DNA of 22,291 bases, taken from positions 1-22,291 of IMG/VR virus record IMGVR_UViG_3300013128_001480. One strand, 5' to 3'. The position numbers and the translations under genes are program-made. Source of the stretch: a virus. The notes beneath the pieces were generated by a model, which was not told the DNA's origin, did not search any database, and saw only the letters and a list, made by a program, of their open reading frames with translations. Positions 1-6,632 of this stretch are shown one piece after another. Every line of letters starts with the position of its first letter. Position 1 is the first letter of the stretch.

Positions 1-2150
1 TATGATTGCCAGCTAGCTAGAGTGGTTCGTCCCATGTTCATCACGTCCTTTATCGGCTTCACCGCGTTATTCACAGCGTCACCGGCAATTGCACCCGCGC
101 CACGCGCGTAGTTCATGATCGGGGGCTCCGTCACACGTGCGAAGGCTTGGCCAAAAGAAGCTTGCTTAGGCTCTGTAGGCGGGGTGCCCCCTGCAAGCAG
201 ACCTGTGCCAAAGGCCGCAGCGCTTCCACCCAGGTGTACTGGCAGATAGTTTCGATCTAGTAGCAGATTGTCAGTACCGCGGTTGTGTAGGATTTGTTGC
301 GCCAGTTCAGGACTTAGTTTGCTGGCCAGGTATTCAGCCCCAGCAGATCCTACACCCAGGGCCGAGCCTATGGATGCACCGCGCGTGATGCCCCTGCGGA
401 TAGCGTCATGCCGCTGACCATCCTCAGCGCCAAGTGCGCCACCTATTCCACCTAAGGTGCCGCCGAAAGCCATGCCAGAACCCGCACGAACACCCGCGCG
501 GCGAAGTAGTTCCCGTAGACCTTCAGCGGGTACGCCTGTAGCACTCGTCGCAGCATTAGCCTGCTTCTCCGCCCCACCAGGCGCAACCATAGCGCCCAAT
601 CCGGCAGTACCCAGCTTGGGCTCTGTAGGCGTCGTGTATCCCGCGGCGACGCCCGCTGCGAGAGGCAGCGTCCCGTGCCCGACTCGGTGCACTATGTTTT
701 GCATTTGGTTTTTAGCATTCAACTCTTGCCGTAGCTTAAGCCCAACATCGCCGGCATTTAGCGCTGCGTTCCACAACTTTACTGCTTCTTCTAGGCGGTT
801 TATTTGGGCGTTGTTCTCTGCGATAACGCCTTTACCGTCGGCCGCTACGAAGTCATTGAAACTGAACTCATTGGTAGGTTTGTTGCGCAGGCGCTGTAGT
901 TCTTCCGCAACACGGGCTGCTTCTTGCTCAGAAGCATGTACCGCGGCAGCGTCAATAGCACGCGGGGTTAGGCCGCGCGCTCTGAGTAATCCCGCGTTCA
1001 AAGCGTGCAAGCCGCCACCAAGGGCGGCACCCGCTACGGCGCCGCGGCCTGCGCCCTCCATGCGGTGGCCTTCACCTGCGGCCAGGCCTCCGGCCAGAGC
1101 GCCGCCGACAGCACCCTGTCCTGTGTGTAATAGCGCACTTTCCAGGCCGGAGAGGGCTGTCTTCACAGAAGCTTCTTTGGGACTGGTAGCGGGGGTCGTG
1201 AACCCACCCACGGCACCGCCCGCTACTGGCAGTCCCAGTGCCGCGTCACCCGCGATGTTAGATAGCCGTTGCGCGGCAGCTTCTCTTTCGTAAAGCGTGG
1301 CGCTCAGTGCCCTTAAGTTTTCGATGGCTTCTGGTGACGCATCGTATGTGCTGCCGGGGTGATTATACGTGGTTGCGCGGAGTGCTTCTAAGGCTTCAGG
1401 TGTTAGCCCGCGCGCTGACCGCACTATGCTGTGGCCTCCATGCACCGCGCCGCCCAGCAGCGCGCCCATAGCAGCACCGCGGCTCGCTCCTTCTACGCGG
1501 TTGCCTTCTCCGCTCGCAATCAACCCGGCTAGAGCGCCCGGTAGTGCCCCGCGAGAGGCGCCGTGGAGTGTCTCCAGACCTACGTCTTTAATAGCCGAGC
1601 CAACTCCCGCCGTTTTCGGCTCTGTAGGCGTCGTCATTCCTCCAAGAGCTCCAGCACCTGCGGCAGCAAGCCCCGTTGCACCCACGCCCACCGGCGTAGC
1701 CATGGCGTTGCCCGCACCGTACGCTCGGCGCGCCATCCCGCGTAGATCATCCATGCCCTGGTGGGCGCTCTGCATGGCTCTACGCAGCTGCGGAGCAGTC
1801 GCACCACCCTGGGCCATTGCTTCTAGAGAATGTGCCGCAGCTTCCTGCATACCGGGCTGCACGTGCCCGAACACAGCTGGTGCGGAACGCAGCGCGGCGG
1901 ATCCCGCACCCAGCGTACCGCCCACCGCAGCGCCGGCCGCACCACCGCGTAGAGCACCTTCGAGGCCCTGGCCTTCTGGGGCAGCCATGTAGCCCGCACC
2001 GGCCCCTAGAGCAGCGCCACCGCCAGCACCGATGGCACCGCGAGTGGCTACGCCCTTGGCGAGAGAACCTAGGCCCGGGGCAAGAGTTGCCGCCGCACTC
2101 GCGGACTTAGCGGTTTCGGGGGTAGTAGTCATCGGGTCTACGTTCGACAT
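1..2150 (-). CDS. Modular Gly/Ala-rich virion or membrane-associated protein, 3' end cut by window
   Basis: The reading frame is open from the ATG at 2150 down to base 1 (at least 716 codons), so the C-terminus is off the window or just at its edge; the last two bases are TA. I do not recognise the family. The protein is built of repeated modules: Gly/Ala-rich glycine-zipper segments with a charged core of the type EG-x-R-x-EGA-x2-G (near residues 58, 210, 358 and 572) alternate with a TTPTEPK-type linker (near residues 171, 317, 504 and 654). At DNA level the linker shows as GGCTCTGTAGGCGTCGT at 1618-1634 and again at 619-635, with a shorter copy at 169-180. Glycine zippers usually pack helices in membranes, so an internal virion protein that inserts into the host membrane is one inference. 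No Shine-Dalgarno is visible; TATACT lies 10 nt before the ATG. The coding call is secure, the function is not. Confidence 0.8.
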   Translation of the reverse strand, partial: MSNVDPMTTTPETAKSASAAATLAPGLGSLAKGVATRGAIGAGGGAALGAGAGYMAAPEGQGLEGALRGGAAGAAVGGTLGAGSAALRSAPAVFGHVQPGMQEAAAHSLEAMAQGGATAPQLRRAMQSAHQGMDDLRGMARRAYGAGNAMATPVGVGATGLAAAGAGALGGMTTPTEPKTAGVGSAIKDVGLETLHGASRGALPGALAGLIASGEGNRVEGASRGAAMGALLGGAVHGGHSIVRSARGLTPEALEALRATTYNHPGSTYDASPEAIENLRALSATLYEREAAAQRLSNIAGDAALGLPVAGGAVGGFTTPATSPKEASVKTALSGLESALLHTGQGAVGGALAGGLAAGEGHRMEGAGRGAVAGAALGGGLHALNAGLLRARGLTPRAIDAAAVHASEQEAARVAEELQRLRNKPTNEFSFNDFVAADGKGVIAENNAQINRLEEAVKLWNAALNAGDVGLKLRQELNAKNQMQNIVHRVGHGTLPLAAGVAAGYTTPTEPKLGTAGLGAMVAPGGAEKQANAATSATGVPAEGLRELLRRAGVRAGSGMAFGGTLGGIGGALGAEDGQRHDAIRRGITRGASIGSALGVGSAGAEYLASKLSPELAQQILHNRGTDNLLLDRNYLPVHLGGSAAAFGTGLLAGGTPPTEPKQASFGQAFARVTEPPIMNYARGAGAIAGDAVNNAVKPIKDVMNMGRTTLASWQS

Positions 2151-2168
2151 AGCAGTGATGAGTATAGG

Positions 2169-2315
2169 CTAGATGCCCAGCAAATCGGCGGCGTGGTTCG
2201 CTCCCACATCATACTTGCAGGATCCAAACTTAGACGCAACTTCACGGGTTCGTGCGATCGGAGTCATGTGCGGGGTCGCCACAAGATCCGAAGGGGCCAC
2301 CAGCTTGTTTTCCAT
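2169..2315 (-). CDS. Small 48-residue hypothetical protein ending in the shared YxxG..LG motif
   Basis: A 48-codon ORF begins with ATG at 2315 and ends with TAG at 2169, upstream of and in the same frame as the large gene that starts at 2150. Its last residues are YDVGANHAADLLGI, which fit the first part of the motif seen near the N-terminus of four other proteins here (Y-x2-G-x3-A-x3-LG), but in this case the stop codon follows directly. There is no clear ribosome binding site. It may be a separate small protein, or the true N-terminus of the downstream gene interrupted by an amber codon. Six sense codons lie between the TAG and the ATG at 2150. Only motif content and position support it, so confidence is moderate. 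Confidence 0.45.
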   Translation of the reverse strand: MENKLVAPSDLVATPHMTPIARTREVASKFGSCKYDVGANHAADLLGI

Positions 2316-2344
2316 TGTAGGTTAAGTGTCGGGCGTGTACTATC

Positions 2345-3567
2345 ATGGGTTTCATGAATAGGGCCGCCGGCGCGCTAGCAGCTATGCATGATCTTGGGCT
2401 CGCTAAGTTTGCGCAAGACCCCAGCGACCATTCCTCATATTTACCGGGGCTCTTGCTCTCGGAGGACTTGCTCTTGGAGGTTTAGGCGGGTACAAATTAC
2501 TGCGTCGTCAGCACTTGAGCGATATACCTGTACTGAGACAGCTGCAGCAGCGCGCCGGAGATTTGCCCTTTGAGGTAGCAACCATGCGCCCCGTAGAAGG
2601 GCGCATGAACAACCTGTTGCGGCGCATACTGTATGGCGCGCGAGACATATCCCCTGAGGTCGAGGCGGCAGGGCGGGCAGGCGTAACGTATCAGGCTCCG
2701 GGAACGGTGCTACACCACGGCAGCCCTTGGGACCAGCTTCCTGTAAAAGGCAAGATAGATATCAATGCGCCTAAGGATCATCTAGTCACTGCTCTTGCGG
2801 ATAAGGGTAGTTTCGCAAAGATATTCCAGGATGTAGAGAACACGCCGGGCATGGGTGCGGTAATTCCTAGCACTGTCCCGCTTGCGGACATGAAGGCGGG
2901 CGTGAAGGGTGACTATGAATATATGCGTCGTTATCTAAAAGATACGATGTCCGCAGATGGTTGGATCATAAAGCCCACAGATGAATCTCTAGGCAGCCTG
3001 GAAGGTTTCATAAACCAGAATACCAACCCGCACAGCGCGCAGGTGCAGCAGGCGTGGGACAAACCTAAAAATTATATACTCCAAGAGAAGTTGCCGTTCG
3101 ACGCAGAATACCGCGTGCATACCATGCAGGGAGTTCCGTTTGCGTCCACGCACCGCCGAGCTCCCCCGGGGAAATTCCGCGATGCGTGGAATCGCATTTC
3201 CAAGTCCATGGGTATCGGGGAGGGTGGGTTTGCGCACGTCCCCGTACAGGGAGAAGAGGCGCAGCGGTTGCACGACTTTATCAGCAAAGTCAATGAACCG
3301 CTGCACTTCAACTACGGACAGGCTCCGGTACACCAGGCGTTTGACGTGGGGCGTATGCCCGACGGGTCTTTCAGACTCATAGAGTCTAACCCCACTCCCG
3401 GCACGTTCAACAATCCGGGCATTAGTCGCAAACTACAAGAGGCGGTCACCGGGCGTATGCATCCAGACAAAGCCTTGGCCGGCGCAGCCTTGATAGGCGC
3501 GGGTGGCGGTGCGGCAGGATATGGGGTCGGCACGGGCATAGACGCCGCCACGCAAGAAAAGCGCTAA
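2345..3567 (+). CDS. ATP-grasp-like ligase with terminal Gly-rich hydrophobic segments; frame broken near 2446
   Basis: The long frame (TTG at 2515 to 3567, 350 residues) carries ATP-grasp features. Numbering from that TTG, they are K153 in GWIIKP, Q190-E191 in YILQEKL, EYRVH shortly after, an FDVG aspartate near 276, and E290-S-N292 in FRLIESNP. The D then E-x-N pattern is the metal and ATP site of RimK or tubulin-ligase type enzymes, which join a carboxylate to an amine using ATP. The C-terminus has a Gly-rich hydrophobic stretch (ALAGAALIGAGGGAAGYGVG). Upstream, ATG 2345 or 2354 opens another frame encoding the shared motif GALAAMHDLGLAKFA, which stops at the TAG ending at 2484. One extra base in the GGGG run at 2446-2449 would fuse the two frames into YLPGALALGGLALGGLGG, a glycine zipper. 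I therefore annotate one gene with a frameshift that is programmed, mutational or a sequencing error. The substrate is unknown. TACTAT at 2338-2343 is a possible -10 box. Confidence 0.7.
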
Positions 3568-3899
3568 CTGCGGTTGTAACCGTGCTCTAGACCTTCAGAT
3601 ATGCGCATCCGCAGATGCGCGTCGCTGGTGGAATTGTCGCATACGATTATGGCGACGGGGCGGTATCTGATGTAGCCCTTCAGTGCGTTGGCCCATGTGT
3701 AGTTGGGCTTGATCTGCAATAGTATGTCTTTCCTATCGGTAGTTACGACTACGTCGATACCGCCGGATTTCAATAGGCCGTCGGCGCGGCGGGCCGTACG
3801 CACCCAGTGTGAAAATTCAGGGGATTTCAGCGCGGAAAGCACGCGCTCTTCATTGTGTCTATTGAGGTATGAGGGGATAGCGTTGAGTAGCCGGTACAT
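3564..3899 (-). CDS. Small PD-(D/E)xK / Mrr-like endonuclease-fold protein
   Basis: A 111-residue protein, taking ATG 3899 as the start because GGAG lies at 3904-3907 just upstream; an extension to 3995 is possible but has no such site. The sequence KSGGIDVVVT, then about 8 residues, then ILLQIKPN matches the core of Mrr-type nucleases, GGID...(V)QxK, in which D and the QxK pair build the catalytic site. A short predicted helix precedes it and a beta-rich tail (PVAIIVCDNS) follows, consistent with the fold. It is much shorter than full restriction enzymes, so it may be a stand-alone nuclease, a Holliday-junction or repair nuclease, or a non-catalytic relative. Its 3' end overlaps the convergent ATP-grasp gene by 4 nt, and it is divergent from the gene at 3963. 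TATAAG overlaps the GGAG. Confidence 0.55.
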   Translation of the reverse strand: MYRLLNAIPSYLNRHNEERVLSALKSPEFSHWVRTARRADGLLKSGGIDVVVTTDRKDILLQIKPNYTWANALKGYIRYRPVAIIVCDNSTSDAHLRMRISEGLEHGYNRS

Positions 3900-3949
3900 C
3901 GCACTCCTTATACCACCAAATAGCTGTTCATAAAATCTAGCCAGTTTTT

Positions 3950-3962
3950 GGCATAAGAATAT
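3950..3962 (+). promoter_or_regulatory. Putative promoter -10 element GGCATAAGAATAT
   Basis: GGCATAAGAATAT abuts the ATG at 3963 and matches GGTATAAGAATAT at 14279-14291 at 12 of 13 positions. Similar GGTATAAG cores lie at 4539 (before tRNA-Val) and 6234. No convincing -35 box is visible. Confidence 0.4.
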
Positions 3963-4448
3963 ATGACCAGCAACCCCTACAACGCCGAGGGCCACTCCTC
4001 GGCAACCGTCAACGTCCGTCGCAACCGCAAGGTTGCGCCGGCCACTTCCTCCGACACCGGCGAGACGGTGTCGAAGCTCGCGCCCGAGCTCGTGCAGCTC
4101 GACCGCTGGGTGCGGCGCGTCCAGACGATGAGGCTCTTCTTGGGCGCGGCCGAGGTCGTGTTCGCGTGGGCCCGTGCCACCCGCGCGAGCCTGCCCGAGC
4201 CCACGCGCGAGGTCCCCGCCCCGCTCCCCACCGCCGAGAAGGCGGCGGAGCTCTTCGCGACCGAGGTGGCCCGGGTGTTCCCCGGCGTCACCCTCGACCC
4301 TGCCGCCCTCGTGGCGGCGGGCAAGGTGGCGTTTGCGGGAGGGGCCGTGCCGCAGGACGTCGCCACGCGGCTCGAGACGCTCGCCGCCATGCAGGCCGCC
4401 TTCGGGCCGGGCGAGGAGCCCATGCGGAAGCTGTTCCCGGATCTATGA
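3963..4448 (+). CDS. GC-rich hypothetical protein, 161 residues
   Basis: The ORF starts at ATG 3963 and encodes an Ala-, Arg- and Pro-rich protein with a predicted helical middle (LVQLDRWVRRVQTMRLFLGA) and C-terminal half. I do not recognise the family. Almost every third codon base is G or C, clearly more extreme than in most neighbours and matched here mainly by the gene at 14332; this could mark recent acquisition. There is no Shine-Dalgarno. The ATG sits 5 nt behind CATAAG in an element (GGCATAAGAATAT at 3950-3962) nearly identical to that upstream of 14332, so the transcript may be leaderless. A strong hairpin and T-run lie 14 nt downstream of the stop. The high GC3 makes the ORF itself credible. 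Confidence 0.7.
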   Translation: MTSNPYNAEGHSSATVNVRRNRKVAPATSSDTGETVSKLAPELVQLDRWVRRVQTMRLFLGAAEVVFAWARATRASLPEPTREVPAPLPTAEKAAELFATEVARVFPGVTLDPAALVAAGKVAFAGGAVPQDVATRLETLAAMQAAFGPGEEPMRKLFPDL

Positions 4449-4461
4449 GATCCGAAACAGT

Positions 4462-4515
4462 GGGACCCCTACTATGAGGTAGGGGTCCCCGTGGATGGTG
4501 TGGGTCTCTTTTTTT
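4462..4515 (+). terminator. Hairpin with distal T-run; possible two-state terminator
   Basis: A perfect 11-bp stem (4462-4472 with 4479-4489, loop TATGAG) follows the GC-rich gene but lacks an immediate T-run. The 5' arm GGGACCC can instead pair with GGGTCTC at 4502-4508 (7 pairs, one G-U), which is directly followed by seven Ts (4509-4515). One arm with two mutually exclusive partners resembles an attenuator, although the simple reading is a terminator ahead of the tRNA region. Confidence 0.5.
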
Positions 4516-4559
4516 AGTGCGTAATCAGGGAGATTCCTGGTATAAGAGCTCGTGTTAGT

Positions 4560-4632
4560 CGGCAAGTAGCTCAGTCGGTAGAGCAGCGCCTTTACACGGC
4601 GCGGGTCCTCGGTTCGAGTCCGGGTTTGCCGA
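4560..4632 (+). tRNA. tRNA-Val (anticodon TAC)
   Basis: Full cloverleaf by eye: acceptor CGGCAAG/TTTGCCG, D-stem GCTC/GAGC, anticodon stem GCGCC/GGCGC with loop TTTACAC, T-loop TTCGAGT. The 3' CCA is not encoded. GGTATAAG at 4539-4546 is a possible promoter. Confidence 0.93.
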
Positions 4633-4640
4633 TATCTTAT

Positions 4641-4857
4641 GCGCACGTATGACGGACATAACGCGGAAAACTGAGCTGCGTAGCCCTAAAAAGGCATCGA
4701 CATACCTGCTACCCGACGTCGTTGGACTAGGGGTGTGGGGTTCCTCTAAGGTTGCGGATGCACCGAATGGCAAGGTGGCCCCTGGTCGCTAGGGAAGCGC
4801 GGTTCCTAATAAGAGGATTCAGTGTCGACAATGTGGGTTCGACTCCCGCCGTGCGCG
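4641..4857 (+). ncRNA. Unresolved tRNA-like 3' end with distant matching 5' acceptor strand
   Basis: A perfect T-arm (GTGGG TTCGACT CCCGC at 4833-4849) is followed by CGTGCGC (4850-4856), as at the 3' end of a tRNA. No acceptor partner lies at the usual 75-90 nt distance, but its exact complement GCGCACG occurs at 4641-4647, just after tRNA-Val. A normal D-arm and anticodon arm cannot be drawn. Options are a decayed or interrupted tRNA, or a structured RNA such as a reduced tmRNA. The G3-U70 pair expected of tmRNA is absent and no convincing tag is seen. A 47-codon ORF from ATG 4649 lies inside. A chance 7-nt match is possible. Confidence 0.35.
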
Positions 4858-4864
4858 ATGATTC

Positions 4865-4947
4865 GGGGAAGTGGCGAAATGGCAGACGCGAAAGTTTTAG
4901 GCACTTTTGCTAGAAATAGCGTGCGGGTTCGAGTCCCGCCTTCCCCA
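4865..4947 (+). tRNA. tRNA-Leu (anticodon TAG)
   Basis: Acceptor GGGGAAG/CTTCCCC, anticodon stem AAAGT/ACTTT with loop TTTAGGC, long variable arm GCTA-GAAA-TAGC as expected for class II tRNA, T-stem GCGGG/CCCGC. No encoded CCA; discriminator A. Confidence 0.93.
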
Positions 4948-4961
4948 TTAGATTAGCCCTT

Positions 4962-5045
4962 GGGGCTGTGGCGGAATAGGCAGACGCGGCTGATTTAAAA
5001 TTAGCTGTGAGTGATCACATGCCGGTTCGAGTCCGGCCGGCCCTA
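4962..5045 (+). tRNA. tRNA-Leu (anticodon TAA)
   Basis: Acceptor GGGGCTG/CGGCCCT (7 pairs with G-U at the end), anticodon loop TTTAAAA, variable arm GTGA-GTGA-TCAC, T-stem GCCGG/CCGGC. A class II tRNA only 14 nt after tRNA-Leu(TAG), so probably co-transcribed. Confidence 0.92.
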
Positions 5046-5082
5046 TACATTTTCAACTGGATATTGAAGGGAGAGCAAGAGA

Positions 5083-5583
5083 ATGAACGGTAAGCAGATC
5101 AAGCGTCTCCGAGACACACTCGGAGACACGACGGAGGAGTTTGCGGCGCGCCTCGGTGTGACGCAAAGATCAATCAACAAATGGGAGAACAGCGGCACCC
5201 AGGTGACTGCCAAGAACGCAGCTAAGCTGCGGGATCTCCTGAAGACTGTGAACGGGGCGGAGGAGAGCGCCGAAGCTCCCCAGGAAGAGGCACCTCCGGC
5301 TCCCGCACCCAAGCTGTGTAAGCCGCGTTGGCTTGGAGCGCCCAAAGCGCCTCCGGGACCCCGCGGCGGCAGCCACGGTTCCGTAGCCACTGACTATCTG
5401 CTCCAGGCGACGCAGACGTTCCATGACGCGCGCCGAGCCCGTCTCGTCGACGATGCGCTTACCTACGCGGTGGGAGAGTGCGGCGTGCCGAAGGCGCACG
5501 GGCGCAAGCTCGTGACGCTGTTCTTGCACTTGGTGGGGGAAGAGTCCCCCGCCGAGGTCATGAAGGCGCTGCGGACGCACTAA
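5083..5583 (+). CDS. XRE-type helix-turn-helix DNA-binding protein
   Basis: A 166-residue protein. Residues 1-55 form a Cro/C1 (XRE) helix-turn-helix: KQIKRLRDTLGDTTEEFAAR, then LGVTQRSINKWENSGTQ, the classic pattern with the recognition helix around TQRSINKWE. Residues 56-105 are a Pro/Ala/Glu-rich linker and 106-166 a helical domain that may mediate oligomerisation. The start is supported by GGGAG about 10 nt upstream. It sits just behind the tRNA cluster and may be co-transcribed with it; a strong terminator follows at 5602-5636. The likely role is a transcriptional regulator of phage or host genes, with unknown targets. The first domain is certain enough to name, the second is not recognised. 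Confidence 0.85.
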   Translation: MNGKQIKRLRDTLGDTTEEFAARLGVTQRSINKWENSGTQVTAKNAAKLRDLLKTVNGAEESAEAPQEEAPPAPAPKLCKPRWLGAPKAPPGPRGGSHGSVATDYLLQATQTFHDARRARLVDDALTYAVGECGVPKAHGRKLVTLFLHLVGEESPAEVMKALRTH

Positions 5584-5601
5584 GCAGGGCGCTGTCTGTA
5601 T

Positions 5602-5636
5602 GAAGCGTATGTCCCTCTGGGATGTGCGCTTCTTTT
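5602..5636 (+). terminator. Rho-independent terminator after the XRE gene
   Basis: GAAGCG (5602-5607) pairs with CGCTTC (5627-5632), with an inner TCCC/GGGA stem, and TTTT follows directly. It lies 18 nt after the XRE stop codon and just before the promoter-like TATACT of the next gene. Confidence 0.8.
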
Positions 5637-5640
5637 AGCG

Positions 5641-5646
5641 TATACT
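5641..5646 (+). promoter_or_regulatory. Putative -10 box TATACT, leaderless start
   Basis: TATACT lies between a terminator and the ATG at 5655, with only 8 nt to the start codon and no Shine-Dalgarno. A transcript starting about 7 nt downstream would begin almost at the ATG. Confidence 0.45.
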
Positions 5647-5654
5647 CGGGTGCC

Positions 5655-6209
5655 ATGTTTCATTCGTATTCTACCGGTGCACATGCGGCGTTAGCCGCCT
5701 TGGGATTGACTAAGGTGGGGACTGCTATACCGCGAGGTTCCTCCCTCATGGGGGACATACCTGTGCAGAAGATGTTCTCTGAAGAAGCAGCTAACGTACT
5801 ACGCGCTCGGATGAACTCCTTGGTGGAGGCGGCGCGCCCTGGTACCCTTGCAGACGCTCCGAAAAACCTTCTTTGGGACGTGGCTCACTCGCATAATATC
5901 CCAGGTAGTGTTCCGCACTCGGCACCTACACCGCACGCCGCTTTTACAGACGCAACCACCGCAACAGGCCTAAATACGGCACCACACCCCTCCTTTGAGG
6001 CGCCCACCGCAGTGGGACACCCGCAATCGGCACTCAACGAAGCAACCACCGTAGATCCGATCTCCGGAGTCTATAACCGTGGCGCAGGTGCTGCGCCGAG
6101 TGCGTCTAGGTGGGCGGCAGGATCAGGCGCTTCGGGGGCCGGGCACGGTAGGTTCGATGCAGGTCGCCACGGGGATACTCTTGCGCAGGTCATGCGACGC
6201 GCTCGGTGA
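5655..6209 (+). CDS. Hypothetical protein with shared N-terminal LGLxK motif
   Basis: A 184-residue protein from ATG 5655, chosen over an upstream alternative near 5622 that would lie inside the terminator. Residues 5-21 (YSTGAHAALAALGLTKVG) match the Y-x2-G-x3-A-x3-LGL-x-K-x-A/G motif also found at the N-termini of the proteins starting at 2345, 17081 and 19530. After about residue 70 the sequence becomes low-complexity, rich in Pro, Thr, Ala, His and Gly (repeats of PH-x-A-F/AP and AT-T), and looks disordered. No enzymatic motif is seen. The shared motif suggests it is sorted or packaged with those proteins. The gene is monocistronic in appearance, bounded by the terminator at 5602 and the inverted repeat at 6249. 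Confidence 0.75.
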   Translation: MFHSYSTGAHAALAALGLTKVGTAIPRGSSLMGDIPVQKMFSEEAANVLRARMNSLVEAARPGTLADAPKNLLWDVAHSHNIPGSVPHSAPTPHAAFTDATTATGLNTAPHPSFEAPTAVGHPQSALNEATTVDPISGVYNRGAGAAPSASRWAAGSGASGAGHGRFDAGRHGDTLAQVMRRAR

Positions 6210-6248
6210 GCAGCTTAATCCACGAGAATTCCGGGTATAAGCCACTAG

Positions 6249-6336
6249 TTATATTCCCGGAGCCGCTAACAGCCGGCCTTTTTTGCAGTACGCTCATCGT
6301 GTACACCGATCGCTGTTAGTGGCTCCGGCAATATAA
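6249..6336. repeat. 25-nt near-perfect inverted repeat overlapping a start codon
   Basis: Left arm 6249-6273 and right arm 6312-6336 are reverse complements except at two positions, one of which is G-U compatible in RNA. The 38-nt loop contains a six-T run and a near-palindrome around TGTACA (6301-6311). The right arm ends in ATATAA and includes the A of the ATG at 6336, so folding would bury that start codon. GGGTATAAG at 6233-6241 could drive transcription through it. It may act as an RNA switch, a terminator/antiterminator or a protein binding site. Confidence 0.75.
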
Positions 6337-6623
6337 TGTCCTACGAACAGATAGATACACAGCCTGTAGAGGGCGACGCCCTCAAGACGATCGTTACTTT
6401 TTTCTCTGTCGATGGGCCCGAGGACGCTTTCTTCTTGAGAGTTCCTGGGCTAAATGAATTGTCAGAAGATCTGAATGACAAGGTCAACCGGTTCTTCATT
6501 CAGCAAGAGCTCCCCTGGCGCATGCAGTCGGCGCACTGGGATAGCGATGACCAGGTTCACGTTTTCTTGTTTAGAGGGGTGGACGTAAGCGAAGTCTTCA
6601 CCCTACATACAGAACCCCTATAG
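6336..6623 (+). CDS. Hypothetical protein, 95 residues
   Basis: An acidic small protein (many D/E) with alternating hydrophobic segments (TIVTFFSV, DQVHVFLFRGV), consistent with a small alpha/beta fold. I do not recognise a family. There is no Shine-Dalgarno before the ATG at 6336; the codon lies at the end of the right arm of a 25-nt inverted repeat, and TATAAT overlaps it (6332-6337). The stop codon at 6621 is part of the ribosome binding site of the next gene (TAGGAG), 10 nt before that start, so the two are probably one operon. Confidence 0.7.
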   Translation: MSYEQIDTQPVEGDALKTIVTFFSVDGPEDAFFLRVPGLNELSEDLNDKVNRFFIQQELPWRMQSAHWDSDDQVHVFLFRGVDVSEVFTLHTEPL

Positions 6624-6632
6624 GAGTACGCC

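Noticed and set aside
457-1992. Two plus-strand ORFs of 278 and 207 residues
   Set aside because: They are Pro/Arg/Ser-rich antisense shadows of the minus-strand modular gene, which is open over the whole stretch with sensible repeats.
4641-4857. A full tmRNA or a tRNA with a group I intron
   Set aside because: The acceptor lacks the G3-U70 pair, no tag ending in small hydrophobic residues is visible, and the insert is too short and lacks recognisable group I core elements. Kept only as an unresolved tRNA-like end.
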